Origin: Ktedonosporobacter rubrisoli
Lineage (GTDB): Bacteria; Chloroflexota; Ktedonobacteria; Ktedonobacterales; Ktedonobacteraceae
Length of the DNA: 64,000 bases
Assembly (NCBI RefSeq): GCF_004208415.1
Contig: NZ_CP035758.1
Location: 2,108,001 to 2,172,000 of the forward strand
Direction of reading: 5' to 3'
Shown here: positions 52,248-59,764 of the stretch, in pieces
How positions within the stretch are numbered: position 1 is the first letter of the stretch
Layout of the letters: each line of letters opens with the position of its first letter
Notes under the pieces: model-generated
What the model saw: only the letters and a program-made list of their open reading frames with translations
What the model was told of the DNA's origin: nothing
The model's database searches: none
Made by a program: the position numbers and the translations under genes

Positions 52248-52316
52248 CTGGTTACCATGTTGCAGCACGATAACCAGCAGTTAGGAGTCTAGATCACCCT
52301 TTAGCGACTAGACTCC
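52248..52316 (+). other. Leader with two consecutive hairpins
   Basis: CTGGTTA (52248-52254) pairs with TAACCAG (52271-52277). GGAGTCTAG (52284-52292) pairs perfectly with CTAGACTCC (52308-52316). They lie 60-130 bases before the ATG at 52376 and could be a structured leader or a binding region. No known riboswitch class was recognised. Confidence 0.4.
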
Positions 52317-52375
52317 CCTCAGGATGATACCTGCGTGGGAGTCGAGTGTCAAGTGAACAGAAAGGAACACTTCTT

Positions 52376-52741
52376 ATGCCCGATCAGCAGGTTACTCCCA
52401 ATGTTACTATCGAACCTTTAACTGAAATGCCCATTCCTGAGTGTGTTCAGATAGGACACACGTTTGTGACGAGCGATGACCAGGAATTTCTTCAAGCAAT
52501 ACAGTGGGGGATACAAGCTCACTTCGACTGTTATAGTACGCAGAAACAAATAAGCGAGCGAACTATGCTAGAGGAATTTCTTGAAACTTTTGAGGATGAG
52601 CAGGAGATTGATGAATGGCAGCTTGGCTTCCTATTTGGGCGCGTTGTTGGTATGCTGAACCCAGAACTACGGGAAGGCAAGCCCGCTGGAGCCTGGCTTG
52701 AGTTGCTTTCTCATAAGTGTGCCAGGTGTTACCCGAAGTAG
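52376..52741 (+). CDS. Hypothetical protein, acidic
   Basis: About 121 residues, acidic, without membrane segments or recognised motifs. It reads 'TMLEEFLETFEDEQEIDEWQ' in the middle and has two Cys near the C-terminus ('HKCARCYPK'). AAAGGA lies 9 bases before the ATG at 52376. A strong bidirectional hairpin follows its stop. Function unknown. Confidence 0.65.
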   Translation: MPDQQVTPNVTIEPLTEMPIPECVQIGHTFVTSDDQEFLQAIQWGIQAHFDCYSTQKQISERTMLEEFLETFEDEQEIDEWQLGFLFGRVVGMLNPELREGKPAGAWLELLSHKCARCYPK

Positions 52742-52755
52742 AAAATAATATTGTG

Positions 52756-52789
52756 AGTACACGCCTTGATCAGGATTGAGGCGTGTACT
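52756..52789. terminator. Bidirectional terminator hairpin
   Basis: AGTACACGCCT (52756-52766) is perfectly complementary to AGGCGTGTACT (52779-52789) with a 12-base loop. It separates the hypothetical gene from the convergent murF copy and marks the left edge of the van-type island. Confidence 0.7.
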
Positions 52790-52826
52790 TTCAGGGCATA
52801 GAGATGCATGTTGCATCATGCAAATT

Positions 52827-54263
52827 TCATGCTTGCAGCATGGCCAGCAAGGTATCCATGCCAAGTCCAAGCGAGGCTTTGAGCAAGATCAGATCTTCGC
52901 TCTGTGCCTGCTCCTTAAGGAGCAGCGCCGCAGCTCGTTTGGCCTCTTCAAGCTCGGCTCGATTCTCCAGACTGGCAGCATAATAATAGACATGGCTGGC
53001 GGGCATGCCAGCATCAAGGGCACCTTTGGCATAGAAATGTGCCTGCTCGCCTATCGCCACCACGAAATCAACTAGCGATGCCAGCTCCTTGCCCACTGTA
53101 TAGTGCTCCTCTTGCGCGTAAGATCCCAATTGCAGGATATCGCCCAACACTGCCCAGCGCCTGCTTGCTGGATCAATCGACGTCTCGTGCATGGCTCGCG
53201 CCATCGCCAGAATCGATGGGCGATTGGCGTTAAAGCTATCATCTATTATTGTGCTACCGTTTGGTCCGGGCTTTATCTCACCGCGACGCTCAAAAGGCAC
53301 AAGCCCCTCCAAAGCGGTGACAACCTCCTCAAGGGGGATCTCGGCGGCCAGCCCGGCGGCGGCGGCGGCCAGGGCAATTGTTATCCCATGCTCACAAGGG
53401 ATATGTAGTTGCACGCGCGCCTGCTGTCCCTGGTAATGTAGCGTGAAACTGTGGCCTCGTAATGCATCTCCCCCAATAGCGCTAGCTCTTACATCGGCCT
53501 GCGCCGACATCCCATAATAAATAACGCGGGCCCGCGTCTTGGTATGCATAGCTTGCACGTTAGGGTCATCATAATTCAGAATCGCCAGACCATAGGGGCC
53601 AAGGACCTGTACCAGCTCGCTTTTGGCAATAGCGACGCGCTCCTGTGAGCCAAAGTACCCAAGATGCGCTGCCCCTACAGTCGTGATCAGCGACCAGTTT
53701 GGCGCGGCGATTGTGCACAACCATGCTAGCTCGCCGACCCATTGCGCCCCCATCTCAAGCACAGCGTAGCGATGCTGTGGCTCCAGGCGTAGGAGTGTCA
53801 GAGGATACCCGATCTCCGTATTGTAGGATGCCTGGGTCTTCAGCGTAGGAGCTTTCCGGCTCAGCACAGCGGCTACTGCCTCTTTTGTGCTCGTCTTACC
53901 ATTGCTGCCAGTGATGCCAATAAAGATGGTATTATGCTGGCGTAATGCCCGCATGCGCGCTGTGGCATGGAGCGCCTTCAACACGTCAGGCACGACGATC
54001 TGAATGAAGTCAGCGGGAAGATCGGTCGCGGGCTCACTGCAAAGCGCGGCGATAGCTCCGGCGCGCGCAGCTGCGGCAATGAAGCGATGACCATCTACCT
54101 TTGCTCCTTTAATGGCTACAAAAAGGTCGCCAGGCTCTATCTTGCGGCTATCATGGTGTGCCGAGCGAAAGACAAGCTCGGGGTCGGGCGGCGCGCTACT
54201 GAGCAGCCTGGGCCTGAGAGCGTCATCCGCATTGCCTTGCAGTACGTCATTAAGGGTAAACAT
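52827..54263 (-). CDS. murF: UDP-MurNAc-tripeptide:D-alanyl-D-X ligase (MurF)
   Basis: About 478 residues of the Mur ligase family. The P-loop is 'ITGSNGKTSTKEAV', with the later 'ILNYDDPNV' and 'DDSFNANRPS' of MurF. MurF joins a D-Ala-D-X dipeptide to the UDP-MurNAc-tripeptide. Placed directly after vanH and the vanA-like ligase, it likely incorporates D-Ala-D-Lac. Comparable extra murF genes are known in glycopeptide-producer clusters. The ATG at 54263 follows AAAGGA; the frame extends to 54338. Whether another murF exists in the genome cannot be seen. Confidence 0.88.
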   Translation of the reverse strand: MFTLNDVLQGNADDALRPRLLSSAPPDPELVFRSAHHDSRKIEPGDLFVAIKGAKVDGHRFIAAAARAGAIAALCSEPATDLPADFIQIVVPDVLKALHATARMRALRQHNTIFIGITGSNGKTSTKEAVAAVLSRKAPTLKTQASYNTEIGYPLTLLRLEPQHRYAVLEMGAQWVGELAWLCTIAAPNWSLITTVGAAHLGYFGSQERVAIAKSELVQVLGPYGLAILNYDDPNVQAMHTKTRARVIYYGMSAQADVRASAIGGDALRGHSFTLHYQGQQARVQLHIPCEHGITIALAAAAAGLAAEIPLEEVVTALEGLVPFERRGEIKPGPNGSTIIDDSFNANRPSILAMARAMHETSIDPASRRWAVLGDILQLGSYAQEEHYTVGKELASLVDFVVAIGEQAHFYAKGALDAGMPASHVYYYAASLENRAELEEAKRAAALLLKEQAQSEDLILLKASLGLGMDTLLAMLQA

Positions 54264-54451
54264 CCTATCGCATCCTTTGCTATTTAAAATTGAAAAGGCG
54301 AGCATGTCATGGCACACAGTGCCCATTTCTGCCACCACACATCTAGTGCCTCAATACCTATCTGTCCACTGATTTGCCGGCCAAATTATCCCAAGCGGCA
54401 TACTTAACATCTCAACGTATTCCGAATACAAACTCGTCTATAAAGATCAGA

Positions 54452-55495
54452 TTATCGTTCAGCGCCTTTTCCTTTCAAGGCAATCGACACCATCCTGTCG
54501 AGCATTTCGGCAAATGGCATCCCTGCGCCTGCCATCATTCGCGGATAACGGCTGTATGAAGTCATTCCCGGCAAAGTATTAACCTCGTTAAGTATTATCT
54601 TGCCATCTTCCCTCAGGAACATGTCCACCCGCGCGAGTCCCCGGCATCCCAAGGCGCGATATATGGCTTTTGCCGTCTGCTGAGCGAGCAAGCGCGCCTC
54701 TGCCGAAATGTCAGCGGGAACGATTACTGTTGAGTTCTCGGAGCCGCTTTCGGGATTATTCTCCTGATGGATTCTGAAGAAGCCATGTGATAGACGAATT
54801 TGATCTACCTCGCCTACAATCAAATCCCGATCGTTCCCTAATATCGCGCATCCCACCTCGCTGCCGACGACAGCCTCTTCGATCAAGACCTTCGCGTCAT
54901 ACTGTCTTGCGGTTTCCACCGCGCTCAGCAATTCATCTTTTCCAGCTACCTTGCTAACGCCGAAAGATGAACCCGAACGGGCCGGCTTTACAACGACGGG
55001 ATAAGGAAGCCGGTCGGCGTCAATGTCCTCGTCCGCAGTGACAATCCAGAAATTTGGCGTGGCAATTCCCGCGTTTCTCACGATGATATAAGCAAGGGAT
55101 TTATCCATACACAGAGCAGAACTTTGGATATCGCAGCCTACATAGGGGATGCCGGAAAGCTCCAACAAACCCTGTATTGCACCGTCCTCGCCGAGTTTGC
55201 CGTGTAGAACTGGAAGCACTATATCCAAACTTATAGTTTTGTATTGTCCTTGTTCCAGAACAAGCAAGCCGTGTACGCTTCTGTCAGGTGACAGTATCGC
55301 CGGACGGCTGTTGTTTTCCCAATTTGCGCCAGGGCCGTCGCATAACTTCCAGGCCCCGCTCTTCGTAATCCCGATGTAATACGGTTCATACTTTTCGATA
55401 TCGAGGTGTTTTGCGACCTCTTGCGCAGATTTCACGGAGATGGGATGTTCTTCGGAACAGCCTCCGAATATGATTGCGAGTTTCAACCTACCCAT
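54452..55495 (-). CDS. vanA: D-alanine:D-lactate ligase (VanA-like)
   Basis: 347 residues of the ATP-grasp D-Ala-D-X ligase family, close to VanA in many segments: 'FGGCSEEHPISVKSAQE', 'GLLELSGIPYVGCDIQSS', 'VVKPARSGSSFGV' and 'ALGCRGLARVDMFL'. His243 in 'FRIHQE' corresponds to the VanA His that selects D-lactate over D-alanine. It makes D-Ala-D-Lac, which glycopeptides bind poorly. AAGGAG precedes the ATG, and the gene overlaps vanH by 13 bases. It may belong to another D-Lac subtype, since identity cannot be scored here. Confidence 0.92.
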   Translation of the reverse strand: MGRLKLAIIFGGCSEEHPISVKSAQEVAKHLDIEKYEPYYIGITKSGAWKLCDGPGANWENNSRPAILSPDRSVHGLLVLEQGQYKTISLDIVLPVLHGKLGEDGAIQGLLELSGIPYVGCDIQSSALCMDKSLAYIIVRNAGIATPNFWIVTADEDIDADRLPYPVVVKPARSGSSFGVSKVAGKDELLSAVETARQYDAKVLIEEAVVGSEVGCAILGNDRDLIVGEVDQIRLSHGFFRIHQENNPESGSENSTVIVPADISAEARLLAQQTAKAIYRALGCRGLARVDMFLREDGKIILNEVNTLPGMTSYSRYPRMMAGAGMPFAEMLDRMVSIALKGKGAER

Positions 55496-56457
55496 ACTAT
55501 TTTCTCCTTATCAAATTTTTGGCAATTGATAATCGAATTTTCGACAGTATCCCTCAGGGCATGCTCTGTGTAATAGGCGGTGTGCGGAGTAATAAGCACA
55601 TTCGGTAAATTTTGTAACCGCAACAACAGCTTGCTTTCAATGGGTTTGTTTCTGTAGTCGGCGTAGAATATTCCTTCCTCTCCTTCGAGGACATCCAACG
55701 CCGCACCGCCCAATCTGCCGCTCTCCAACGCTGAAATAAGAGCCTCGGTATCAAGAAGCGAGCCGCGTCCAGTATTGATGATGAACGCGCCGTGCTTCAT
55801 GCACTCGATACGTCGACAGGTCAAGAGGTGGTGAGTATCAGCGTTAAGTGGTGTATGGAGTGTTACAATATCGCTCAGCTGTAACAATTCATCAAGAGGG
55901 ACATATGTGGCAGAGGTTTTGGGACGATGGTCATAGGCTAATATATGGCAGCCAAAGCCGCGCAGCCGGTCCATAACTGCTGCGCCAATGCGGCCTGTGC
56001 CGATTACCCCAATGGTCATGTCGCGTAATTCTTTCCCGCGTACCTCATTCAATCTGAAATCGTGAATATTTGTCCGGCTGATAATGGATTTTGCATTTCG
56101 CACAGCCATCAGCATCAGCATCAGCGTGTAATCAGCCACGCTATCGGGCGAATACATGACATTTTCAACAGAGATGCCAACGCTCTGCGCGAAGTCGACG
56201 TCAATATGGTTATATCCAGAACTTCTTGTGGAGATATATGCTACCCCGGCCCGGCTCAGCGCACGAAGAATGGAATTGGTGATTTGAGTTTTATGGCTGA
56301 CGCTGATGCAGCGATTCCCAAATGCCAGGTCGATATTGGCTTCAGATATCGGGGCCGCTGTGATAGTTGGTATAACGCCAAAGCGAGGCGCCATCTCTCG
56401 GAACAAAACTGCCTCATCCTGCCCGCATTCATAAATTGTAATTCCCATTTTTGTCAT
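55483..56457 (-). CDS. vanH: D-lactate dehydrogenase (VanH-like)
   Basis: 324 residues of the D-2-hydroxyacid dehydrogenase family. The NAD-binding motif is 'GTGRIGAAV' at about 153-161. The catalytic Arg is about 231 ('NTGRGSLLD'), the Glu is near 260 and the His is about 292 in 'TPHTAYYTE'. It reduces pyruvate to D-lactate for the following ligase. It is the first gene of the minus-strand operon and is divergent from the VanX-type gene. A copy of the shared 18-base box lies 109 bases upstream of its start. An ATG three codons in is also possible. Confidence 0.92.
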   Translation of the reverse strand: MTKMGITIYECGQDEAVLFREMAPRFGVIPTITAAPISEANIDLAFGNRCISVSHKTQITNSILRALSRAGVAYISTRSSGYNHIDVDFAQSVGISVENVMYSPDSVADYTLMLMLMAVRNAKSIISRTNIHDFRLNEVRGKELRDMTIGVIGTGRIGAAVMDRLRGFGCHILAYDHRPKTSATYVPLDELLQLSDIVTLHTPLNADTHHLLTCRRIECMKHGAFIINTGRGSLLDTEALISALESGRLGGAALDVLEGEEGIFYADYRNKPIESKLLLRLQNLPNVLITPHTAYYTEHALRDTVENSIINCQKFDKEKIVWVG

Positions 56458-56544
56458 GATTTATGTATCCTGTTTAAAGTTTTTTGTTTGCGTTTTAGTC
56501 AATCAAGAAACGCTTCATAGACTACCTGCTTATTGATCTTTGTC

Positions 56545-56583
56545 ATGGCAAGCGTAGCTGCAAGTTGTGAAAATGATATGAAA
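56545..56583 (-). promoter_or_regulatory. VanR-type box and promoter region of vanH
   Basis: On the minus strand, 56583-56566 reads TTTCATATCATTTTCACA. Two TTTCA half-sites start 11 bp apart, as OmpR-type regulators prefer. It continues to 56545 with a further 21 bases that recur, with one change, upstream of vanR. TTGCAG within this part may be a -35 element. Confidence 0.7.
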
Positions 56584-56670
56584 AGACGCCAGCTCGATAA
56601 TTGTGGAAAGACGAAATCCCACAGAAACAGACAGTCTGAAATTTACCCATCAAGTACGGCTCAAAGGAAA

Positions 56671-56688
56671 TTTCATATCATTTTCACA
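56671..56688 (+). promoter_or_regulatory. VanR-type box upstream of vanX
   Basis: An exact plus-strand copy of the 18-base motif TTTCATATCATTTTCACA, inverted relative to the vanH copy and 87 bases away from it. The following bases do not match the other copies. It lies 64 bases before the vanX ATG. Confidence 0.7.
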
Positions 56689-56712
56689 CCTAAACGGCAT
56701 CCTAGTGAATAT

Positions 56713-56756
56713 TAAGGAGCGTACGTTTGATGGTTAAGGAGCATACGTTTGATGGT
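56713..56756 (+). repeat. 22-bp tandem duplication of a ribosome site and start codon
   Basis: Positions 56713-56734 and 56735-56756 are tandem copies with one G/A difference. Each holds AAGGAG followed at 9 bases by ATG. The second ATG (56752) opens vanX. The first (56730) is shifted by one base and opens a different frame that ends at 56924. Confidence 0.8.
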
Positions 56757-57864
56757 TACGGCCGAAAATGTAATTTATCCAGAAATCCCTCTCGACGCCG
56801 GTCAGGCTCAAGGATGGAAAGATATTCCTCTCAGAGAGGACGAATGCCTCGATCCATTAATCCCATTAGGGCCATTGGCGCAGGAGGCTGCAATTTTAAT
56901 GACGTCCTCTCTCTATTTTGGTGAGCATAGTAACTCACCCTATGCAGAAAAAAGAAATAAATTGGAGGGTAGCCTGTTGACGCTTTTTGCCCGCCGGTCG
57001 GTAGTTCATCGTTTATTGATCGCGGAGCAACTCTTGCCAGCTGGCCATCATCTGCTAGTATTCGATGCTTACAGGCCTTATCAGGTACAGAAATCGCTTC
57101 ATGATTGCTATAAGCAAAAACTCAGAGAAAAATATCAAGATATGGACAACGAGACCCTGGAGTCTGAGACCCAAAAATATGTTTCGCTTCCATCGATGGA
57201 CCCGACTCGACCTTCTCCACATAATACAGGTGGGTCGGTAGATGTAGCGATTGTAAAACTTGATCAGGCGCATGAAGAGGAGTTGCTGCACATCAGTTCC
57301 CACCTTAGCGATGTCCATCTAAATATCGCTAAGCATGTCGGCCTGGAAATGCGGCTATCAGCAACCATGAGACGCCATGCTAAAATGCTCGATTTTGGTA
57401 CTGCATTCGATCATGGAGGTGAAAAGTCAGCTCTTGCATATTATGAGTCTAAAATTGCCGCCGGGGAGATCTTGACTGATAACGATATGTTGGCCTGCAC
57501 CAATCGTCGATTACTATTCTGGGTTATGACGCAAGCTGGCTTCCAGCCCTATTTTGCAGAATGGTGGCACTTCAACGCACCCGAGTCTCAAATGGGAGCA
57601 GCTACTGCCGGACTCGATTATGCAACCTTTGGGGCTGTGAGTCTTGATGAAAGCAATAGAGCACATGAAAATATACGCCTTAAAATTCGTCATGAGGTGC
57701 TGAAGCTGCAAAGAGACGGAGATCTGCCTGTAGCTCGGACAAACGGTCAAGCTGTTGAGCGCACAGAACTACAAGTTGAAATCCTGGTTGCCCTTCGTGA
57801 AACAGGCGACCCGGAACTTGTGGAAGATTGGCCCGCAGAGATTATCGCACCGCCAGAAGAATAG
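56752..57864 (+). CDS. vanX: VanX-type D-Ala-D-Ala dipeptidase (M15), long form
   Basis: About 370 residues. The zinc ligands and catalytic residues of the VanX/DdpX group are visible: Arg108 in 'FDAYRPYQ', His157 and Asp164 in 'SPHNTGGSVD', Glu270 and His273 in 'EWWHF'. VanX removes normal D-Ala-D-Ala so that only D-Ala-D-Lac is built in. VanX itself is about 200 residues; here N-terminal, central and C-terminal additions make the protein much longer. In classical clusters vanX follows vanA, but here it faces away from vanH. AAGGAG lies 9 bases before the ATG. Confidence 0.85.
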   Translation: MVTAENVIYPEIPLDAGQAQGWKDIPLREDECLDPLIPLGPLAQEAAILMTSSLYFGEHSNSPYAEKRNKLEGSLLTLFARRSVVHRLLIAEQLLPAGHHLLVFDAYRPYQVQKSLHDCYKQKLREKYQDMDNETLESETQKYVSLPSMDPTRPSPHNTGGSVDVAIVKLDQAHEEELLHISSHLSDVHLNIAKHVGLEMRLSATMRRHAKMLDFGTAFDHGGEKSALAYYESKIAAGEILTDNDMLACTNRRLLFWVMTQAGFQPYFAEWWHFNAPESQMGAATAGLDYATFGAVSLDESNRAHENIRLKIRHEVLKLQRDGDLPVARTNGQAVERTELQVEILVALRETGDPELVEDWPAEIIAPPEE

Positions 57865-58059
57865 CCTTATTATCTCTACCTGGTAAATTAAGCGCAGGAC
57901 TTACCGATTTTACACGCAAGGACGAAACTTTGCTCTGAAGGATGGAATTTGACGCTTCGCTGTCGGGAAAAACTGCTCTAAACGTGGGGAGAAGTCAGCA
58001 ATATTGTAAATACATTGCTCGCGATAGAAAATAAAAGATGAGAGGTTATAGTTTCAACA

Positions 58060-58776
58060 ATGGAATGGAATACGTTAGTTGGCACATTATCTGATTTACC
58101 CTTATCTGGTAAGTATTGTTTTCCCGAAAAAGTTTCTTACTGCACACAATATGCTAGTCCTGAACTCATTTATTCGTATGGTCATGAGCAATTTGATGGA
58201 AGACAAGATCCTCGTTGGCGTGAGTTTGGCACTGAAGACGTTGAAGAGTACTGTTTTTGGTGCTCTCGGTCTTGCGCAATTGCTTGCTTAAAAATGTGTA
58301 TTGAAACCCTGACGAGGCCGCAACAACCCCCAAGCATGAGCAAGCTTATTCGGGAAGGTCTTGCTGCAGGTGGATACATCATTCGCCATGAACAGGGCGA
58401 GTTAGTTGAATTCGGATGGATCTATCAATCATTAGTAAACGTAGGACAGTCCTATGGTCTCAAGGGACAGGTTTATAAGACTCTCTCTATTGAGGATATC
58501 TGTTCTTTGCTTCTTTCAGGAGCGCTAGTTATTGCTTCAGTTAGCGACGAAATTGGTGAACGCAATAACGTTCCGATTACCCGTAAAGGAGGACATGTTG
58601 TCATTGTGCATGGATTTGAATGGTCAAATCAGGAGTGTCAAACGCTTCTGATTCATAATTCATCTGGCAGATTTCCAGAGCTACAGGAAAATGCTGTGAT
58701 TCCCTACGACAGATTTGCTGCAGCCTTCGCCGGGAGGGGATTTGCATTTTGGCCGCCAGATGAGCAAAACGAATGA
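58060..58776 (+). CDS. C39-like cysteine peptidase
   Basis: About 238 residues of papain-like fold. A Cys-rich helix 'YCFWCSRSCAIACLKMCIE' probably contains the nucleophile. The His lies in 'KGGHVVIVHGF' and the third residue is probably Asn/Asp in 'LLIHNSSG'. No signal peptide or membrane helix is evident, so it may act in the cytoplasm. The ribosome site is weak. It lies 195 bases after vanX and 304 before vanR on the same strand. A peptidase of this type is not part of the standard van systems I know. Function unknown. Confidence 0.75.
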   Translation: MEWNTLVGTLSDLPLSGKYCFPEKVSYCTQYASPELIYSYGHEQFDGRQDPRWREFGTEDVEEYCFWCSRSCAIACLKMCIETLTRPQQPPSMSKLIREGLAAGGYIIRHEQGELVEFGWIYQSLVNVGQSYGLKGQVYKTLSIEDICSLLLSGALVIASVSDEIGERNNVPITRKGGHVVIVHGFEWSNQECQTLLIHNSSGRFPELQENAVIPYDRFAAAFAGRGFAFWPPDEQNE

Positions 58777-59080
58777 AGTTCGCTAGTAACCCGAATTTTA
58801 CGACTAAAAATATATCATGGCCCTTGAAAGAAGCATATGGTAGTACCGCGGTGCCATTTTTTGTCACGTCTGCTCACAGAGAGCTTCCGAGAAATCAGAC
58901 CATATGCACTTTTGCATGGGCACAGGAGCGTCACAAAAGATGGAAAATGGCAGGATTGTGCCGCCTCCTTGCTGTTGACAAATGGTACTACCGTTTCATA
59001 TCATTTTCACAACTTGCAGCTACGCTTACCATTGTAAATGATTAATTTGTAAAGATTTAATAAATAGGTACACGAGACAT
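58777..59080 (+). other. Leader-like region before vanR
   Basis: GCATATGGT (58833-58841) is complementary to ACCATATGC (58899-58907). Within this stem-closed segment, GGTAGTACCGCGG (58839-58851) differs in one base from the conserved T-box sequence GGTGGTACCGCGG. No specifier stem or terminator could be identified, so a working T-box is doubtful. The VanR-type box follows at 58994. Confidence 0.4.
58994..59032 (+). promoter_or_regulatory. VanR-type box and promoter region of vanR
   Basis: TTTCATATCATTTTCACA at 58994-59011, followed by 21 bases that repeat the vanH-side sequence; over 39 bases the two differ at one position. TTGCAG (59014-59019) is a possible -35. It lies about 70 bases before the vanR start, suggesting autoregulation. 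Confidence 0.7.
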
Positions 59081-59764
59081 ATGGAAATTTTGGTTATTGA
59101 AGACGAGGCACCGATTCGTGAGTTTGAAGTGACATACCTGCGTGATGCAGGATACGGAACAATCGAGGCGGCCGATGGTCAAGCTGCTGTCGAACTGTTT
59201 ATGGAGCATAAACCCGATCTCGCAATCATTGATATTAATCTGCCAAAAATGAGCGGGCTAGATGTATGTAAAGCTATCCGAACTACCTCCACCATGCCAA
59301 TTCTTATAGTCACCGCTCGCAATAGTGATGAAGACGAGGTTAAAGGGCTCTCCATGGGTGCCGACGATTACATCAAAAAGCCATTCAATCCAAACGTCTT
59401 GGTTGCACGCGTGCATGCGCTCTTGCGCAGACACGATAGGACAAGGCAACTACACTTTAAAGGTCTGGTTATCGATCCTGAAACCATGTCGGTTATTAAG
59501 GATGGTAAGTCTATCACGCTTACTACGACGCGCTTCAATCTCTTGCTGGCGCTTGCTTCCCATCCTCGTGCGGTACTTTCAAGGGCGCAACTTGTCAACC
59601 AAACCTATAGCGACCCCTCAAGTCATTTTGTCTATGACCGCACTATTGATGCCCACATAAAAGCCCTGCGCCAGTCGATTGAGACAGATCCGAAAAATCC
59701 ACAATTTATAGAAACAGTATTCGGCAGTGGCTATCGCTTCATCGGAGTACCAGAGAAATGCTAG
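59081..59764 (+). CDS. vanR: OmpR-family response regulator (VanR-like)
   Basis: 227 residues. The receiver domain has the acidic pocket 'IEDEA', the phospho-acceptor Asp51 in 'IIDINLP', Thr in 'LIVTAR' and Lys100 in 'IKKPF'. The C-terminal winged helix includes 'LTTTRFNLLLALASHP' and 'GSGYRFIG'. With the adjacent kinase it should switch the van genes; the 18-base box with half-sites 11 bp apart is its probable site. Its own promoter carries one copy. The name rests on context, since OmpR regulators share sequence widely. Confidence 0.88.
   Translation: MEILVIEDEAPIREFEVTYLRDAGYGTIEAADGQAAVELFMEHKPDLAIIDINLPKMSGLDVCKAIRTTSTMPILIVTARNSDEDEVKGLSMGADDYIKKPFNPNVLVARVHALLRRHDRTRQLHFKGLVIDPETMSVIKDGKSITLTTTRFNLLLALASHPRAVLSRAQLVNQTYSDPSSHFVYDRTIDAHIKALRQSIETDPKNPQFIETVFGSGYRFIGVPEKC

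Noticed and set aside
56100..56128. CATCAG trinucleotide-type repeat inside vanH
   Set aside because: It encodes alternating Leu/Met in a helix ('LMLMLMA') and is simply part of the protein.
56727..56924. 65-codon frame overlapping the start of vanX
   Set aside because: It arises from the duplicated start region and reads vanX sequence out of frame. It is discussed as a finding rather than listed as a gene.
58773..59045. 90-codon frame between the peptidase and vanR
   Set aside because: It has no ribosome site or recognisable family, and it overlaps the regulatory box and the inverted repeat.
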